This document shows, one piece after another, positions 19,596 through 28,531 of a stretch of 64,000 bases of DNA. The notes under the pieces were generated by a model. It ran no database searches, was not told where the DNA came from, and worked only from the letters and a program-made list of their open reading frames with translations. Made by a program: the position numbers and the translations under genes. Source of the DNA: Methanolinea sp. (GTDB taxonomy: Archaea > Halobacteriota > Methanomicrobia > Methanomicrobiales > Methanospirillaceae); assembly GCA_018262855.1 (NCBI GenBank), contig JADFDO010000007.1:1-64000 (forward strand). The letters run 5' to 3'. The stretch's first letter is position 1. Each line of letters opens with the position of its first letter.

Positions 19596-20090
19596 TTACC
19601 AGGACTTCACAAGAGGTGGAATCTCAAGTGCGTCTGCAAAGGTTTCAACCGATCCGTCCGGGAAGCGTATGGTTGTGATCGCCGGGGAGAGATCGATATT
19701 CACGAGCGGTGCAAACCAGTATGTTTTCAGGATGCGTTCACCCTCTGCAAACGAAAGCCCCGGAGTCCTGAAAGTGGTAATCCCGTCCTTCTCCGTCACT
19801 GATGCAAATGAATCGACTGAAAGGCGGACGTTGTGGTTATTGACAGAGATCACCTCAACAGGTTTATGGAAGTTGGACTCGAGTGCCTTTTTGAGTTCAA
19901 GGGCAGGATCTACCATCCTCAGGTAGACTGCGATATACTCGTACCAGTCAAGTCCATACTTAAACTGGATTTCTGCCTGACCGTTCTGGCTGATACTGAT
20001 ATCCAGGGATTCCGAATTCATGGCAGCCGAGGGAAGAGCCATCATCGCGAGGCAGACCATGGCAGCAATGATGTATGGTATGGTCTTCAT
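19596..20090 (-). CDS. Small secreted protein, unknown function
   Basis: 164 residues from the ATG at 20090. An upstream extension is open but begins without a signal; the chosen start has a strong GGAGGTGA site 8 bases upstream and immediately encodes a signal peptide (MKTIPYIIAAMVCLAMMALP, cleavage after SAA). The mature part is a beta-rich soluble domain with no cysteine and no membrane segment. I do not recognise a family. It is divergent from the MoxR-DUF58 operon (122 bases between starts), so it may share its promoter region. Confidence 0.75.
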   Translation of the reverse strand: MKTIPYIIAAMVCLAMMALPSAAMNSESLDISISQNGQAEIQFKYGLDWYEYIAVYLRMVDPALELKKALESNFHKPVEVISVNNHNVRLSVDSFASVTEKDGITTFRTPGLSFAEGERILKTYWFAPLVNIDLSPAITTIRFPDGSVETFADALEIPPLVKSW

Positions 20091-20212
20091 CTTAGATTCA
20101 CCTCCTCTGGTGTGTGAATATTCAAAGCGCTCCGATAAATGTTTTCTCCCATATTCCGTCCCGCCCGGCGATATCATCTTTACACAGCACATCTATACCC
20201 AGTTCATATCCG

Positions 20213-20473
20213 ATGATGAAGAAACACCTTGCGATCTCAACCCTTGCTGCCTGGGTTATCCTGGTCACAGGGTTCATGATACTCGCGAGAACCATGGATC
20301 TCGAGATATTCTTCGTTCTCTGGCTGATTGGGATCCTGATCATCGTGGAACTTGTGTCTGATCAGATGGCCACGCCGCGGTATCTTGGGGTATTGAAGCT
20401 GGTTATTGCTTCAGGGGTAATCCTCTTTGGCGTGATCGTTGCTCGGAAGATCATGGAGATCCTGGCCCAATGA
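20213..20473 (+). CDS. Small three-helix membrane protein, first gene of the MoxR-DUF58 operon
   Basis: 86 residues from ATG 20213 (a second ATG follows at 20216). Three hydrophobic segments are visible: about residues 5-22, 28-42 and 55-77, with few charged residues between. No family recognised. The upstream in-frame extension has no signal or conserved feature and starts inside the divergent promoter region, so I rejected it. Its last bases overlap the next gene (ATGA), coupling the two. Confidence 0.65.
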   Translation: MMKKHLAISTLAAWVILVTGFMILARTMDLEIFFVLWLIGILIIVELVSDQMATPRYLGVLKLVIASGVILFGVIVARKIMEILAQ

Positions 20474-22251
20474 GGCGGCTGTCTGTGGTGCTGGTCAGTG
20501 CAGCCCTGATCGTTTCATGCCTCTTCCTGATCGCAATGCAATCGGCATCGCCTCTCCTTTACAGTCCGCGCATCGATGCAATCGCGGATGACCATGTCAA
20601 TGCCGGTGCACTTACCAGGGTCACCGGGGATCGGGCAGAACGGGTTCTTCCGCTGGTCTCGGACCTCCTGAACTCACCAGGATCTCTTATCCTCACCATC
20701 AAGGCAAACGATTACGAGAATGTAGCGAGGGAACTGGAGGAATACCGCCAGCTGTCCCGGAACCTGGACAGCCTTGTGATCAATCTTGATATGACCGAGA
20801 GCGAGATTGCAGAATTCAGGAAGGCAAATACTGAGAACCTGCATATCCTCACAGAGCTTTCCAACGGGACTGAACGGTGGGAGGAACTCAAGACCCTCGA
20901 GATCCGGTACAGGGAGGGCGGCGATTCCCAGATGCTCACCAGCATCACCTACGAGGGGGAATCCCTTCAGAGAAAGATCCAGGATCTCTACCGGGACTAT
21001 CTCGATCAGGAAGACGTGATGGTAAAAACCGGTGAAAAATTCAATCTTGACACCTCTTCGTATATAGAGAGCGAGCGCGAGTTTCGGGAGATTGTACATC
21101 AGGTCGAGACCGGGCAGGAGGAGAGGGTCAGCACCGGGGCAGGTGGCGCCAGCACTGGGGACGACCAGTACCAGCTCACCATAGACCTCCTTGATCGCGA
21201 GGTCTCCTATGCGGAGAGAATGCAGGTAGACGGGCTGATCCGGATCCCCGGGGGAGGAAAACCTGAAGACGTGGACATTTTTATAGATTCACAAAAGGCT
21301 GCAAGCGTCCCGACAGGCGTGAACGGGTCTTTTTCTTTCGCCCAAGTGGTGGAACACGAACGTGCAGGGACGCATACCGTGTTCGCAGTCTATTCCGGTT
21401 CGGTATTTTCGGAGATCATGACCTTCGTCGTTGAGACAGAGGATGCTTTGCTCATACTCAAGCCTCCGGAGGTCACTGAAAGTCATGTGGTCTTCAGCGG
21501 AGCGCTGCGCACAGACACTGCCGCTGTCGGGAACGCCCCGGTAGAGATCCTTTCCGATGGAAAACGTGCCTCTACGGTCACCACCGACTCGGGCGGGAAC
21601 TTCCGGGTTTCAGAAAAGATTCCTCCCGGAGACCACACGGTAAAAGCACTCTTTCAGGCTGACTCATACCCGCTCTCCCCTTCAGAAAGCGCCGAATATA
21701 AAATTACGGTTCCCGAACCGGCCCCCTCGATCGAACGGGAATCAGGATTTTTCGCAAATCCGCTCCACATCGGAGTCCTGATCGCCTCTATCTGCGTCTC
21801 GTGCATCGCTGCATTTTTTTATCTTCGCCGCAGGAGACCGGGCTCCATACCGGTATCTCCCATTTTTCATCTTCCGGGTAACGGGTTGCCTGAAGAGAGG
21901 GAGAAAAGGGAGAGAATGCCTATCTCCCCTCTCCCTCGGGAACAGGATGAAATCCCCGGGATTTTGGATGTGCAGGCCGGGCTTGAACCCGGGATGGATC
22001 CGGGCTACCTCTTTTCAACCCTCCGGAAGGCTGTATCCCGGCATCTCTCATTCCTCCACCCTGGCTCTCTTACCCCGAGGGAACTCTGCTCTCTCTGTAA
22101 AAATCTCCCGTTCAGTACCGCTGTCTGCAGGTTTGCGAGGGATTACGAACAGAATGTATATGGAGGGCAGGAGATATCGGGGGACAACCGGGAAACGATT
22201 CTTGCCGCGTATTCCTCTGCCATGGAGAGCCTGGAGGGGATTGACCATTAG
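20470..22251 (+). CDS. Membrane protein with coiled coil, Ig-like domains and DUF4129-like C-terminus
   Basis: 593 residues. An N-terminal membrane anchor or signal (about 5-28) leads to an extracytoplasmic helical, coiled-coil region (about 60-200), two Ig-like or carboxypeptidase-regulatory-like beta domains (about 235-320 and 335-415), one transmembrane helix (about 437-455) with an RRRR stop signal, and a cytoplasmic C-terminal domain (about 505-593). That last domain has the pattern SLTPRELC ... YEQNVYGG ... ILAAYSSAMESL, which resembles DUF4129. DUF4129 proteins commonly neighbour MoxR and DUF58 genes, as here. The function is unknown; it could sense or shape an envelope substrate and signal to the ATPase. 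Confidence 0.75.
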   Translation: MRRLSVVLVSAALIVSCLFLIAMQSASPLLYSPRIDAIADDHVNAGALTRVTGDRAERVLPLVSDLLNSPGSLILTIKANDYENVARELEEYRQLSRNLDSLVINLDMTESEIAEFRKANTENLHILTELSNGTERWEELKTLEIRYREGGDSQMLTSITYEGESLQRKIQDLYRDYLDQEDVMVKTGEKFNLDTSSYIESEREFREIVHQVETGQEERVSTGAGGASTGDDQYQLTIDLLDREVSYAERMQVDGLIRIPGGGKPEDVDIFIDSQKAASVPTGVNGSFSFAQVVEHERAGTHTVFAVYSGSVFSEIMTFVVETEDALLILKPPEVTESHVVFSGALRTDTAAVGNAPVEILSDGKRASTVTTDSGGNFRVSEKIPPGDHTVKALFQADSYPLSPSESAEYKITVPEPAPSIERESGFFANPLHIGVLIASICVSCIAAFFYLRRRRPGSIPVSPIFHLPGNGLPEEREKRERMPISPLPREQDEIPGILDVQAGLEPGMDPGYLFSTLRKAVSRHLSFLHPGSLTPRELCSLCKNLPFSTAVCRFARDYEQNVYGGQEISGDNRETILAAYSSAMESLEGIDH

Positions 22252-23131
22252 CCGTGCCCCATGGCTTGCAGCGCTCCTGATCCTCGCCGGGATTCTCGCA
22301 CTCCTTCTGCACATCTCCGGAACAACGATGGATTACAGCCGGTATAACACGGGGTGGAACGGTACGTCGACACTCTTCCAGGTGATGGACGATCGTGGCG
22401 CAGTAATGCTTGAACGCATGGATGAACTCCCGGATTCCGGGGATTGCCTCCTCATGATACTTGCACCAGGTGGGGAGTATCCGGCAGGAGAGATCTCGCG
22501 TCTCAGCCTTTTCCTTGACAGGGGGAACATTGTCGTGCTTGCGTCTGACCGGGAGGATGAGAACTCGCTCCTCTCAGGTCTGGGAAGCGCCATCAGCATC
22601 CGGAATGAGAACCTTTCCAGTATTGACCGTTACGTTGACCACCCCGCATCCGTGATCGCGTTTCCTTCCGGGGCGGATCCTCTCCGGACAGGAATCTCCC
22701 GGATTCTGCTGAACAATCCGTCCTATGTTGAAGGGGGTTTTCCCGTGTTCGAGACTTCCCTCCTCTCATGGGTTGATAAGGACGGGAATTCCCGTCTGAG
22801 CAGAGGTGAGTCGCTCCAGAAGTTCAGCGTGGTCGCTGCAGAGCGTCATGGAAACGGGACCCTTTATGTGATTGCAGATCCCAGCATCTTCATTAACGTG
22901 ATGCAGGACCCGGGAGAACGTAGTGAAAATGCCGAGTTCAGCAGACGCCTCATGTCACTCAAACCATGCCTGCTGGTTGATCAGGGTCATTCAAGGACCG
23001 CATCCTGCCCCCCGGTGATCAGAGCGGTTAATCTGGTCCGGGAATCTACAGGGTACATGATTGCGATCATAACCCTGATCTTCCTGGCAATCTCGCTCTT
23101 CATCGTGACAAGGAGGAAAGACCATGACTGA
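22241..23131 (+). CDS. DUF4350-like membrane-bound protein
   Basis: The frame is open from 21947, but that part lies inside the previous gene and looks like shadow sequence. I place the start at TTG 22241, preceded by GGAGGGG, giving 296 residues beginning with a membrane anchor (WLAALLILAGILALLLHIS). The central region (about 35-245) has the DUF4350 pattern of a GATase-like sugar-binding fold: NTGWNGTSTLFQVM near its start and LLMILAPGGEYPAGEIS. A second membrane helix (about 270-288) precedes a short cytoplasmic tail. It overlaps both neighbours, so it belongs to the operon. Start position is the main uncertainty. Confidence 0.7.
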   Translation: MTISRAPWLAALLILAGILALLLHISGTTMDYSRYNTGWNGTSTLFQVMDDRGAVMLERMDELPDSGDCLLMILAPGGEYPAGEISRLSLFLDRGNIVVLASDREDENSLLSGLGSAISIRNENLSSIDRYVDHPASVIAFPSGADPLRTGISRILLNNPSYVEGGFPVFETSLLSWVDKDGNSRLSRGESLQKFSVVAAERHGNGTLYVIADPSIFINVMQDPGERSENAEFSRRLMSLKPCLLVDQGHSRTASCPPVIRAVNLVRESTGYMIAIITLIFLAISLFIVTRRKDHD

Positions 23132-24092
23132 CATCAATGAGGATCTCGCCCTGCTTGCCCGGTATTACCGGCAGATCCACGACCGGATGGGTGACTTCAT
23201 CGTTGGAAACGAGGCGCTCGTGGATCTCTGCATGATTGGCCTTCTCTCCGGGGGACACCTCCTGATGGAGGGAACTCCGGGAACTGGTAAAACCTCCATG
23301 GTAAAGGCTCTGGCAAGGCTTACCGGCTGCCAATTCTCACGGTTCCAGTGCGCTGTTGACAGCCAGCCTGCAGATATCCTCGGTGTCCGGATCTTCGAAC
23401 AGTCGAGCAGGGATTTTTCACTGAGGCCAGGCCCGATATTCACCAATTTCCTCCTTATTGACGAGATTAACCGCCTTGCACCAAAGACCCAGAGTGCCTT
23501 TATCGAGGCCATGAGCGAGCGGCAGGCAACCATCGATGGTATCACTATGCCGATCAAACCGCCGTTCATCGTGATTGCAACCCAGAATCCATTCGAGTTC
23601 GAGGGCACCTTCCCGCTTATCGAGGCACAGAAGGATCGCTTCATGTTCTCGATGACCCTTTCTCAGCTCGACAGTGAGAATGAGCTCGAGATCATAAGGA
23701 GGGAGCATTCGGGAAGGCTCGATTGGGACTCTTACTATCTTCACCTTGAACCTGTGATCAACAGCGGATTGATCATGAGGTTCGTCACGACGGTAAACAC
23801 TATGCATGTCGAGGAACAGCTGCTTGCGTATATCAGGGATATCATTATCGCGACCAGGAACCATGGTGACATCCACATCGGGGCGAGTTCCCGCGCTTCG
23901 ATCGCCCTTGTGAGGGGAAGTAAGGCGCTCGCAGCATTGAGGGAGAGATCCTACGTAATCCCCGATGATATCAAGTGGCTTGCCCCGAGAGTCCTTGCCC
24001 ACCGTATCATTCTCACCAGGGAGGCGGAGATCAGCGATATATCCCCGGGCCAGATTGTGGAGGAGATACTGGAACGGGTCGAGGTGCCATGA
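23124..24092 (+). CDS. MoxR family AAA+ ATPase
   Basis: 322 residues with Walker A GTPGTGKTS (about 54-62), Walker B LLIDEINRL (about 111-119), the MoxR signature SERQATIDG, a sensor segment ATQNPFEFEGTFPLIEAQKDRF and the C-terminal lid. MoxR ATPases act as chaperones that assemble or activate protein complexes and are nearly always paired with VWA or DUF58 proteins, as here. It overlaps the upstream gene by 8 nt; the DUF58 gene follows after 3 nt. Confidence 0.95.
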   Translation: MTDINEDLALLARYYRQIHDRMGDFIVGNEALVDLCMIGLLSGGHLLMEGTPGTGKTSMVKALARLTGCQFSRFQCAVDSQPADILGVRIFEQSSRDFSLRPGPIFTNFLLIDEINRLAPKTQSAFIEAMSERQATIDGITMPIKPPFIVIATQNPFEFEGTFPLIEAQKDRFMFSMTLSQLDSENELEIIRREHSGRLDWDSYYLHLEPVINSGLIMRFVTTVNTMHVEEQLLAYIRDIIIATRNHGDIHIGASSRASIALVRGSKALAALRERSYVIPDDIKWLAPRVLAHRIILTREAEISDISPGQIVEEILERVEVP

Positions 24093-24095
24093 CCC

Positions 24096-25391
24096 GTGGA
24101 AGCAACTCGTACTACCATGGGGATCTTTTTTGCGGCGCTCGCAATGCTCCTCTTTGCCTGGTTTTTTGACTCCGTCCCTGCACTGTATGTCTCTGTCGTC
24201 ACAGGCGGGTTCCTTGCATTCCGGGCAATCGCCTTTCTCCGCGATGCTGAAGCCGCAGCTGCAGCACTCTCTCTTTCGAGGGAGGCCACGCCGATCACAC
24301 TCAGACAGGGAGGAATTGTCACGGTGGCAACCACGTTAAAGGTCGCTGTGCCCCGTGGTATGAAAGCCAGGGCTTCCGACATCCCGCCTTCGGGATCGCC
24401 GGTCATCAGGGGACAGGCATCTTCACCGGACCTGGAGCCTGGCGATCATTCGGTCACACTCAGATACGGGATGACCTGTCTCTCGAGTGGCAGTATCAGG
24501 TGGAAAGGTGTTGACCTCCTCCTCAGCGATCCGTTTTACTCACTCACCCTCCCTTTCCGGAGCGATGAATTCCGGGAGCCAGCCATCCATGCAACCCCGG
24601 TCGGAAGATACCATAAGAGAGAGGGTGCGGGGATATACGGTGAGAAAGACCTTGAGAAACTTACTGTCGTGAAAGGATACGGTATCAGGGCATTCCGCGA
24701 TTATATCTCCGGCGACGATCCCCGCTCCATCGACTGGAAACTCTCGGCAAAACACGGAAAACTCTTCGTCCGTGAATACTCTGGTATATCCGGGAAATAC
24801 CCTCTCCTGGTTGTCGATCTCCCGGACAGCGCCGTCTTATGCCCCCAGAACCTCCGGGACCAGGTGCTTGGGGCTGCCCTTGAGGCTGCGAGGGAGATGA
24901 GCACAAGCCCCCAGGGTTGCAGCCTGATGATCATCTCCGGGGCAAATCTGCTTGCATTCCTCCCACACGAGAGGTCCCTGCAGAAGGTTGAGAGTGCCCT
25001 TTTTGAATTTCACTCGCCCCAGAGAACCGTTCAGTGCTACCGGACCCTTGATCCAATTGTCGCCGAGGCACTCCGTGCACGCATTTCAGGAGAAGAGGAT
25101 CTCCAGAGCGATCTCGGGAAGAGGCTTCTTGAGATCTATACCCGCTTCATCCCGGAGATGAAGCCCCTCCCTTTTGATGTCCAGTGTGCACGCGTCTTCT
25201 CACGCCCGAGCGAGACCGCGCTGCACGTGCTCACCACAGGAACAGGGGACATAAGCCACCTTGCAACGCTCGGACTATTTGCGCGGAGGTTGGGAGTGGA
25301 TGCAAGCCTCGGGCTTCCCGAGGATACGGCAAGCCCGCACCTCATGCAGAAACTCCGGGGTGCCGGGTACACCCTCGTTAGGGTGGTATGA
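24096..25391 (+). CDS. DUF58 domain membrane protein, MoxR partner
   Basis: 431 residues from GTG 24096 (GAGGTG at 24080-24085); ATG 24117 is a shorter alternative without a clear ribosome binding site. Two N-terminal membrane helices (about 8-45) anchor a beta domain and then the DUF58 region, whose signature reads SGDDPRSIDWKLSAKHGKLF (about 205-224). The rest has a VWA-like alpha/beta pattern (LLVVDLPDSAVL). Such proteins are typical MoxR partners. The 3' end overlaps the next gene by 4 nt. Confidence 0.9.
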   Translation: MEATRTTMGIFFAALAMLLFAWFFDSVPALYVSVVTGGFLAFRAIAFLRDAEAAAAALSLSREATPITLRQGGIVTVATTLKVAVPRGMKARASDIPPSGSPVIRGQASSPDLEPGDHSVTLRYGMTCLSSGSIRWKGVDLLLSDPFYSLTLPFRSDEFREPAIHATPVGRYHKREGAGIYGEKDLEKLTVVKGYGIRAFRDYISGDDPRSIDWKLSAKHGKLFVREYSGISGKYPLLVVDLPDSAVLCPQNLRDQVLGAALEAAREMSTSPQGCSLMIISGANLLAFLPHERSLQKVESALFEFHSPQRTVQCYRTLDPIVAEALRARISGEEDLQSDLGKRLLEIYTRFIPEMKPLPFDVQCARVFSRPSETALHVLTTGTGDISHLATLGLFARRLGVDASLGLPEDTASPHLMQKLRGAGYTLVRVV

Positions 25392-25858
25392 TGAAACCCG
25401 GAAGAATGCTGTTGATCCTGCTCCTGGTCTGCGCAAGTGTTCCCGCCTCCTTTCTGTATGCCTCACCTGCCTTTCCGGTGGCGGTCATGACAGGGGCGGC
25501 CTGCTCGATCGCAGGGTTCATCATGTTCAGGTATTACCATGCGGACCTGGTACTCTTCCTGGTAGTCCAGCCCTGCATGTTTCTTGCCTGGTTTGTTTCT
25601 CCCATCCTCTCTTTTTCACTCGAAATGATATTCATCGTGGGATTGCTCGCTTCGATAGGGCTCCTGAGCAGGTGGGGAGACCTCATACCACCTGCAATAT
25701 TCCTCATCGGAATGGCAACGATTGCCTTTCTCCTGTCCACAACGAGACACACCACAATTCCAGTATTGCTCTTCATACCTGCTGCAGCACTTGTCTGGCT
25801 TGGAATTCTGGGGCTCGCGTATCGCACCACGGCACGAGCAGGAGGCGGCATGCCGTGA
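25388..25858 (+). CDS. Four-helix membrane protein
   Basis: 156 residues, nearly all hydrophobic. Helices lie at about 6-30, 32-48, 55-90 (one or two segments), 96-113 and 120-145, with short charged loops and a small Gly-rich C-terminus. No family recognised. ATGA overlap with DUF58 and GTGA overlap with the next gene place it inside the operon. It probably forms part of the same membrane complex. Confidence 0.7.
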   Translation: MMKPGRMLLILLLVCASVPASFLYASPAFPVAVMTGAACSIAGFIMFRYYHADLVLFLVVQPCMFLAWFVSPILSFSLEMIFIVGLLASIGLLSRWGDLIPPAIFLIGMATIAFLLSTTRHTTIPVLLFIPAAALVWLGILGLAYRTTARAGGGMP

Positions 25859-26667
25859 AGATACGATCGCAGAATGATTATGTTCTTTCAGGCATCGTGC
25901 TCCTGGCAGCGGCATTCATTCTCCTTGCTGTGGCTACACTCACCGATCGCGGGGATCTGAGCAGCGCTACCCTCTTCCTTTCAGGTGTTGCATGCTTCCT
26001 CACCGCAGTCTTCATGCTGAGCTTTTCCCGTTCCGAACCGGTCGACACGGAGATCGCATCGCTCCTCCCTGTTGCAGGGATGCTGAACCAGTGTCGGATC
26101 TGTGCTGATCTTGGCGTGCGGGGTGATGCGTGGTTCATCCCTGCCCCATCCATCGAAGGGGGGGTCAGGGAATTTATTCCCGTGCAGGGGATTGAGATCC
26201 CGGGATCATTCCCGGACTTCTCCTTCCTCACAGATCCGGGATCGCCCGGGGTTCTTCTTACTCCCGCAGCCTATCCTCTCATCGAATACCTGGAAAGGAA
26301 TGGCGGACTGAATATCCCGGCTGAAGAGGCAGGACTCATCAGCGGACTTCGCGAGATCTGCACTGATGTGCTCGAACTGGCAGAGAAGGTGGATATCGAG
26401 AGGGAAGGGGATACCCTTGTCATGACAGTGCGGGGTTACAGGCTCTATCCGGGGTGCCGCTGCATCGCGGCAGAATCCCCAAAGTGCTGTACCATGCACC
26501 CGTGCGGGATCTGCAGTCTTACTGCCTGCCTGCTCGCCAGGGGACTTTCCAGCCCCTGGAAGATGGAGCATATCCGCTTCGATGAACGGAGAAGCGGGTT
26601 CTCAGTCGTGTTCAGGGGGCTTCCCGCACCTTTACCCACAGGTGAAGGTCGCGATAGCTCAGGTTGA
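25855..26667 (+). CDS. Membrane-anchored protein with a C-terminal cysteine cluster
   Basis: The true start is GTG 25855, nine bases after GGAGG and overlapping the previous stop; the open frame further upstream is shadow. 270 residues: two membrane helices (about 8-30 and 36-56), then a cytoplasmic domain of about 210 residues. Near residues 202-225 it has a dense Cys/His group: YPGCRCIAAE, then PKCCTMHPCGIC, then LTACLL. That is eight cysteines and one histidine in about 25 residues, which suggests zinc or an iron-sulfur cluster. I do not recognise the family. Its last 56 bases overlap the 3' end of the convergent DUF1616 gene. Confidence 0.75.
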   Translation: MKIRSQNDYVLSGIVLLAAAFILLAVATLTDRGDLSSATLFLSGVACFLTAVFMLSFSRSEPVDTEIASLLPVAGMLNQCRICADLGVRGDAWFIPAPSIEGGVREFIPVQGIEIPGSFPDFSFLTDPGSPGVLLTPAAYPLIEYLERNGGLNIPAEEAGLISGLREICTDVLELAEKVDIEREGDTLVMTVRGYRLYPGCRCIAAESPKCCTMHPCGICSLTACLLARGLSSPWKMEHIRFDERRSGFSVVFRGLPAPLPTGEGRDSSG

Positions 26668-27604
26668 TCCGTTCTGCTCCCCACACAGACTCCGGGGGGG
26701 CGCGGTCCTTGAATAGGAGGAACTTGAGCTGATTCTCCCTGGTGGAGTTGACGATGAACGTATGCGGTTCCTGGTAGGTGGTGTTGTGTGCCAACGTGAC
26801 GGGAAACTGCACCAGCCTTTCCATCGAGAGAACCCGGCTCGTGTTCGTGACCGGATCAAACTCCTGGTCCACGGAATGCATTTCCACAATATAGGTTACG
26901 TTCCGGTACTCGTGGTTTCCTATACCTATGATTACAGATGCTGCCTGCCCTGCATGGAGATCGGTGGGGTAATCGGCAGCCTTGCCCTTCTCCCCGAGAA
27001 TGTAAAATTCGGTAAATTTTTCCCCCTCCTTTGGAACCACGATAACGTAGACGGTGGTTGCTACCGCGGCAACAATGGCGAGCACCAGGATTGCAGAGAG
27101 GGCGCGATCGAGCCGGGAACTCCCTGCAGGAAATAATTCAGACCGGAGACCCTCCGCTATCCGCCTGAAGGGGACCGAGAACCGTTCACTTTCAGGGAGA
27201 TCTGCTCTCCTGTACTGGGCGACTGCCGCCATGCACAGGGTAAAGGCAACCAGTGAGATCACGACAGGGTCAAGGCGAATGCCAAAAGGGGTGTAGTTCA
27301 GGACGAGGCCAAGAAGCGGGACTACTGCAATGGAGAGCCCGAATGAAAGGGCTAATCTCTCAAGTCCGTCAATCTCCTCCCTCCCGGGGAAGAGTGCTGC
27401 GATAAGGGCATATCCGGGGAAGAACAGGACCATCGGGAGCGCAAGAATGATGCGGAGAGAACTCTCGTTGATGACCGGTGCATAGATAGCAATGGCCGCA
27501 AGAAGTGCCCAGAGGTATACGATCGCAAGATCCGCGGGCGTGTTCCCGGGGGAGAATGCACTGAACACCCTCCCTATCGGTGGGACGGTCCCCTGCTCGT
27601 CCAT
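26612..27604 (-). CDS. DUF1616 family membrane protein
   Basis: 330 residues with the DUF1616 layout: four membrane helices in the N-terminal half (about 28-45, 50-72, 84-103, 113-131; LPMVLFFPGYALIAALFPG is the family hallmark), a fifth at about 168-190, then an extracytoplasmic beta domain (about 195-330) with several N-glycosylation sequons (NVT, NTS, NTT, NST, NLS). Function unknown; family members often neighbour surface-polysaccharide or surface-protein genes in archaea. It lies 6 bases after the poly-Gly secreted protein gene in the same direction. Confidence 0.85.
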   Translation of the reverse strand: MDEQGTVPPIGRVFSAFSPGNTPADLAIVYLWALLAAIAIYAPVINESSLRIILALPMVLFFPGYALIAALFPGREEIDGLERLALSFGLSIAVVPLLGLVLNYTPFGIRLDPVVISLVAFTLCMAAVAQYRRADLPESERFSVPFRRIAEGLRSELFPAGSSRLDRALSAILVLAIVAAVATTVYVIVVPKEGEKFTEFYILGEKGKAADYPTDLHAGQAASVIIGIGNHEYRNVTYIVEMHSVDQEFDPVTNTSRVLSMERLVQFPVTLAHNTTYQEPHTFIVNSTRENQLKFLLFKDRAPPESVWGAERINLSYRDLHLWVKVREAP

Positions 27605-27610
27605 CCTGGT

Positions 27611-28531
27611 TCAGCGCCTCTTGAAGGTACAGATCATCACAGCAAGGGAAATACTGATGAGAGCGATATGGGCCGGAAGGGGCAACCAGGGAGCAGGTGT
27701 TGGGAGGGTCGCCGGTGTCTCCTGTGCCTGCGTGCGGGTTGGCTCCGCTATGGTCTCCACCGGAAGGGCAACTGAAGTTATTTCCGTCGTTGTGGCTGAT
27801 GTCGGAGATGTCACAGGGATTGTGGTGGCCACGGTGGTCAGGGTTGGGGTGGCAGATGTCGCAGATACATAACCGCCGCCCCCACCGCCGCCGCCTCCCC
27901 CTCCACCGCTGCTGCTGGTATGAGTCGGGGTGACCGTAACAGGGTTTCCAATAATGAGGGTACGGGTGAGGGCAGTCCCGCCGTCAACACCAATAGTGAT
28001 TGCAACACGACCATCCGTGACCCCATCAACAAGAAATGTGATCGCTGAATCGTCCGGTCCTGACTTCTTTCCCTGCAATGTCATGCTGGCGATAATGGCT
28101 GTTGCGCCCGGGGCTGCGGTACCCCCAAGCGAGATGGAATCGTACGTTCCGGCGGGTATTGAACCTGAATCTGTTGTCGAGAAGACTCCGTCCTTGGAGA
28201 CTCCCACCTTCTTCACCTCGGTATCACCCCTCCTCACGATCAGCTGGTTCGTCGCGGTGTTCCGGAGCGTAGCAGAGAGTGAACCATCATTCAGGGCAAA
28301 TGGGAGAACGAGGTTTCTCGTCTCAAATGAAAAAGACCCTCCGGGGGTCGCCGCAAATGTACCCTCGATCTGGAGGGAGAAGGTGCTGTTGTCCGGGAGA
28401 GCCGTAATCGAGATGGTGACCTGATCTCCTTTCTCGATCTGGTCAGGTGCAACCGTCACCGAAAGGGCTGAAACACCCTGTATCAGGAACAGGAACAGGC
28501 AGATGATGCAGTATCGTGATATCTTCACCAT
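27611..28531 (-). CDS. Secreted protein with poly-Gly, Thr/Pro linker and C-terminal membrane helix
   Basis: 306 residues from ATG 28531, chosen because it begins the signal peptide (MVKISRYCIICLFLFLIQGV) and has GGGGG upstream; the longer frame adds 17 unlikely residues. The ectodomain (about 24-205) is beta-rich, with SVTVAPDQIEKGDQVTISI at its start. It is followed by SSS, a run of 12 glycines, a Thr/Ser/Pro-rich linker and one membrane helix at the end (IALISISLAVMICTF) with a KRR tail. Surface exposure is predicted. It probably forms an operon with the DUF1616 gene. Confidence 0.8.
   Translation of the reverse strand: MVKISRYCIICLFLFLIQGVSALSVTVAPDQIEKGDQVTISITALPDNSTFSLQIEGTFAATPGGSFSFETRNLVLPFALNDGSLSATLRNTATNQLIVRRGDTEVKKVGVSKDGVFSTTDSGSIPAGTYDSISLGGTAAPGATAIIASMTLQGKKSGPDDSAITFLVDGVTDGRVAITIGVDGGTALTRTLIIGNPVTVTPTHTSSSGGGGGGGGGGGGYVSATSATPTLTTVATTIPVTSPTSATTTEITSVALPVETIAEPTRTQAQETPATLPTPAPWLPLPAHIALISISLAVMICTFKRR

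Noticed and set aside
21947-22240. Upstream extension of the DUF4350-like gene
   Set aside because: It lies within the DUF4129-like domain coding region and has no signal or domain of its own; the membrane anchor starts after TTG 22241.
25261-25854. N-terminal part of an ORF joined to the Cys-cluster gene
   Set aside because: It overlaps the DUF58 and 4-TM genes in another frame. The real start is GTG 25855 with a good ribosome binding site.
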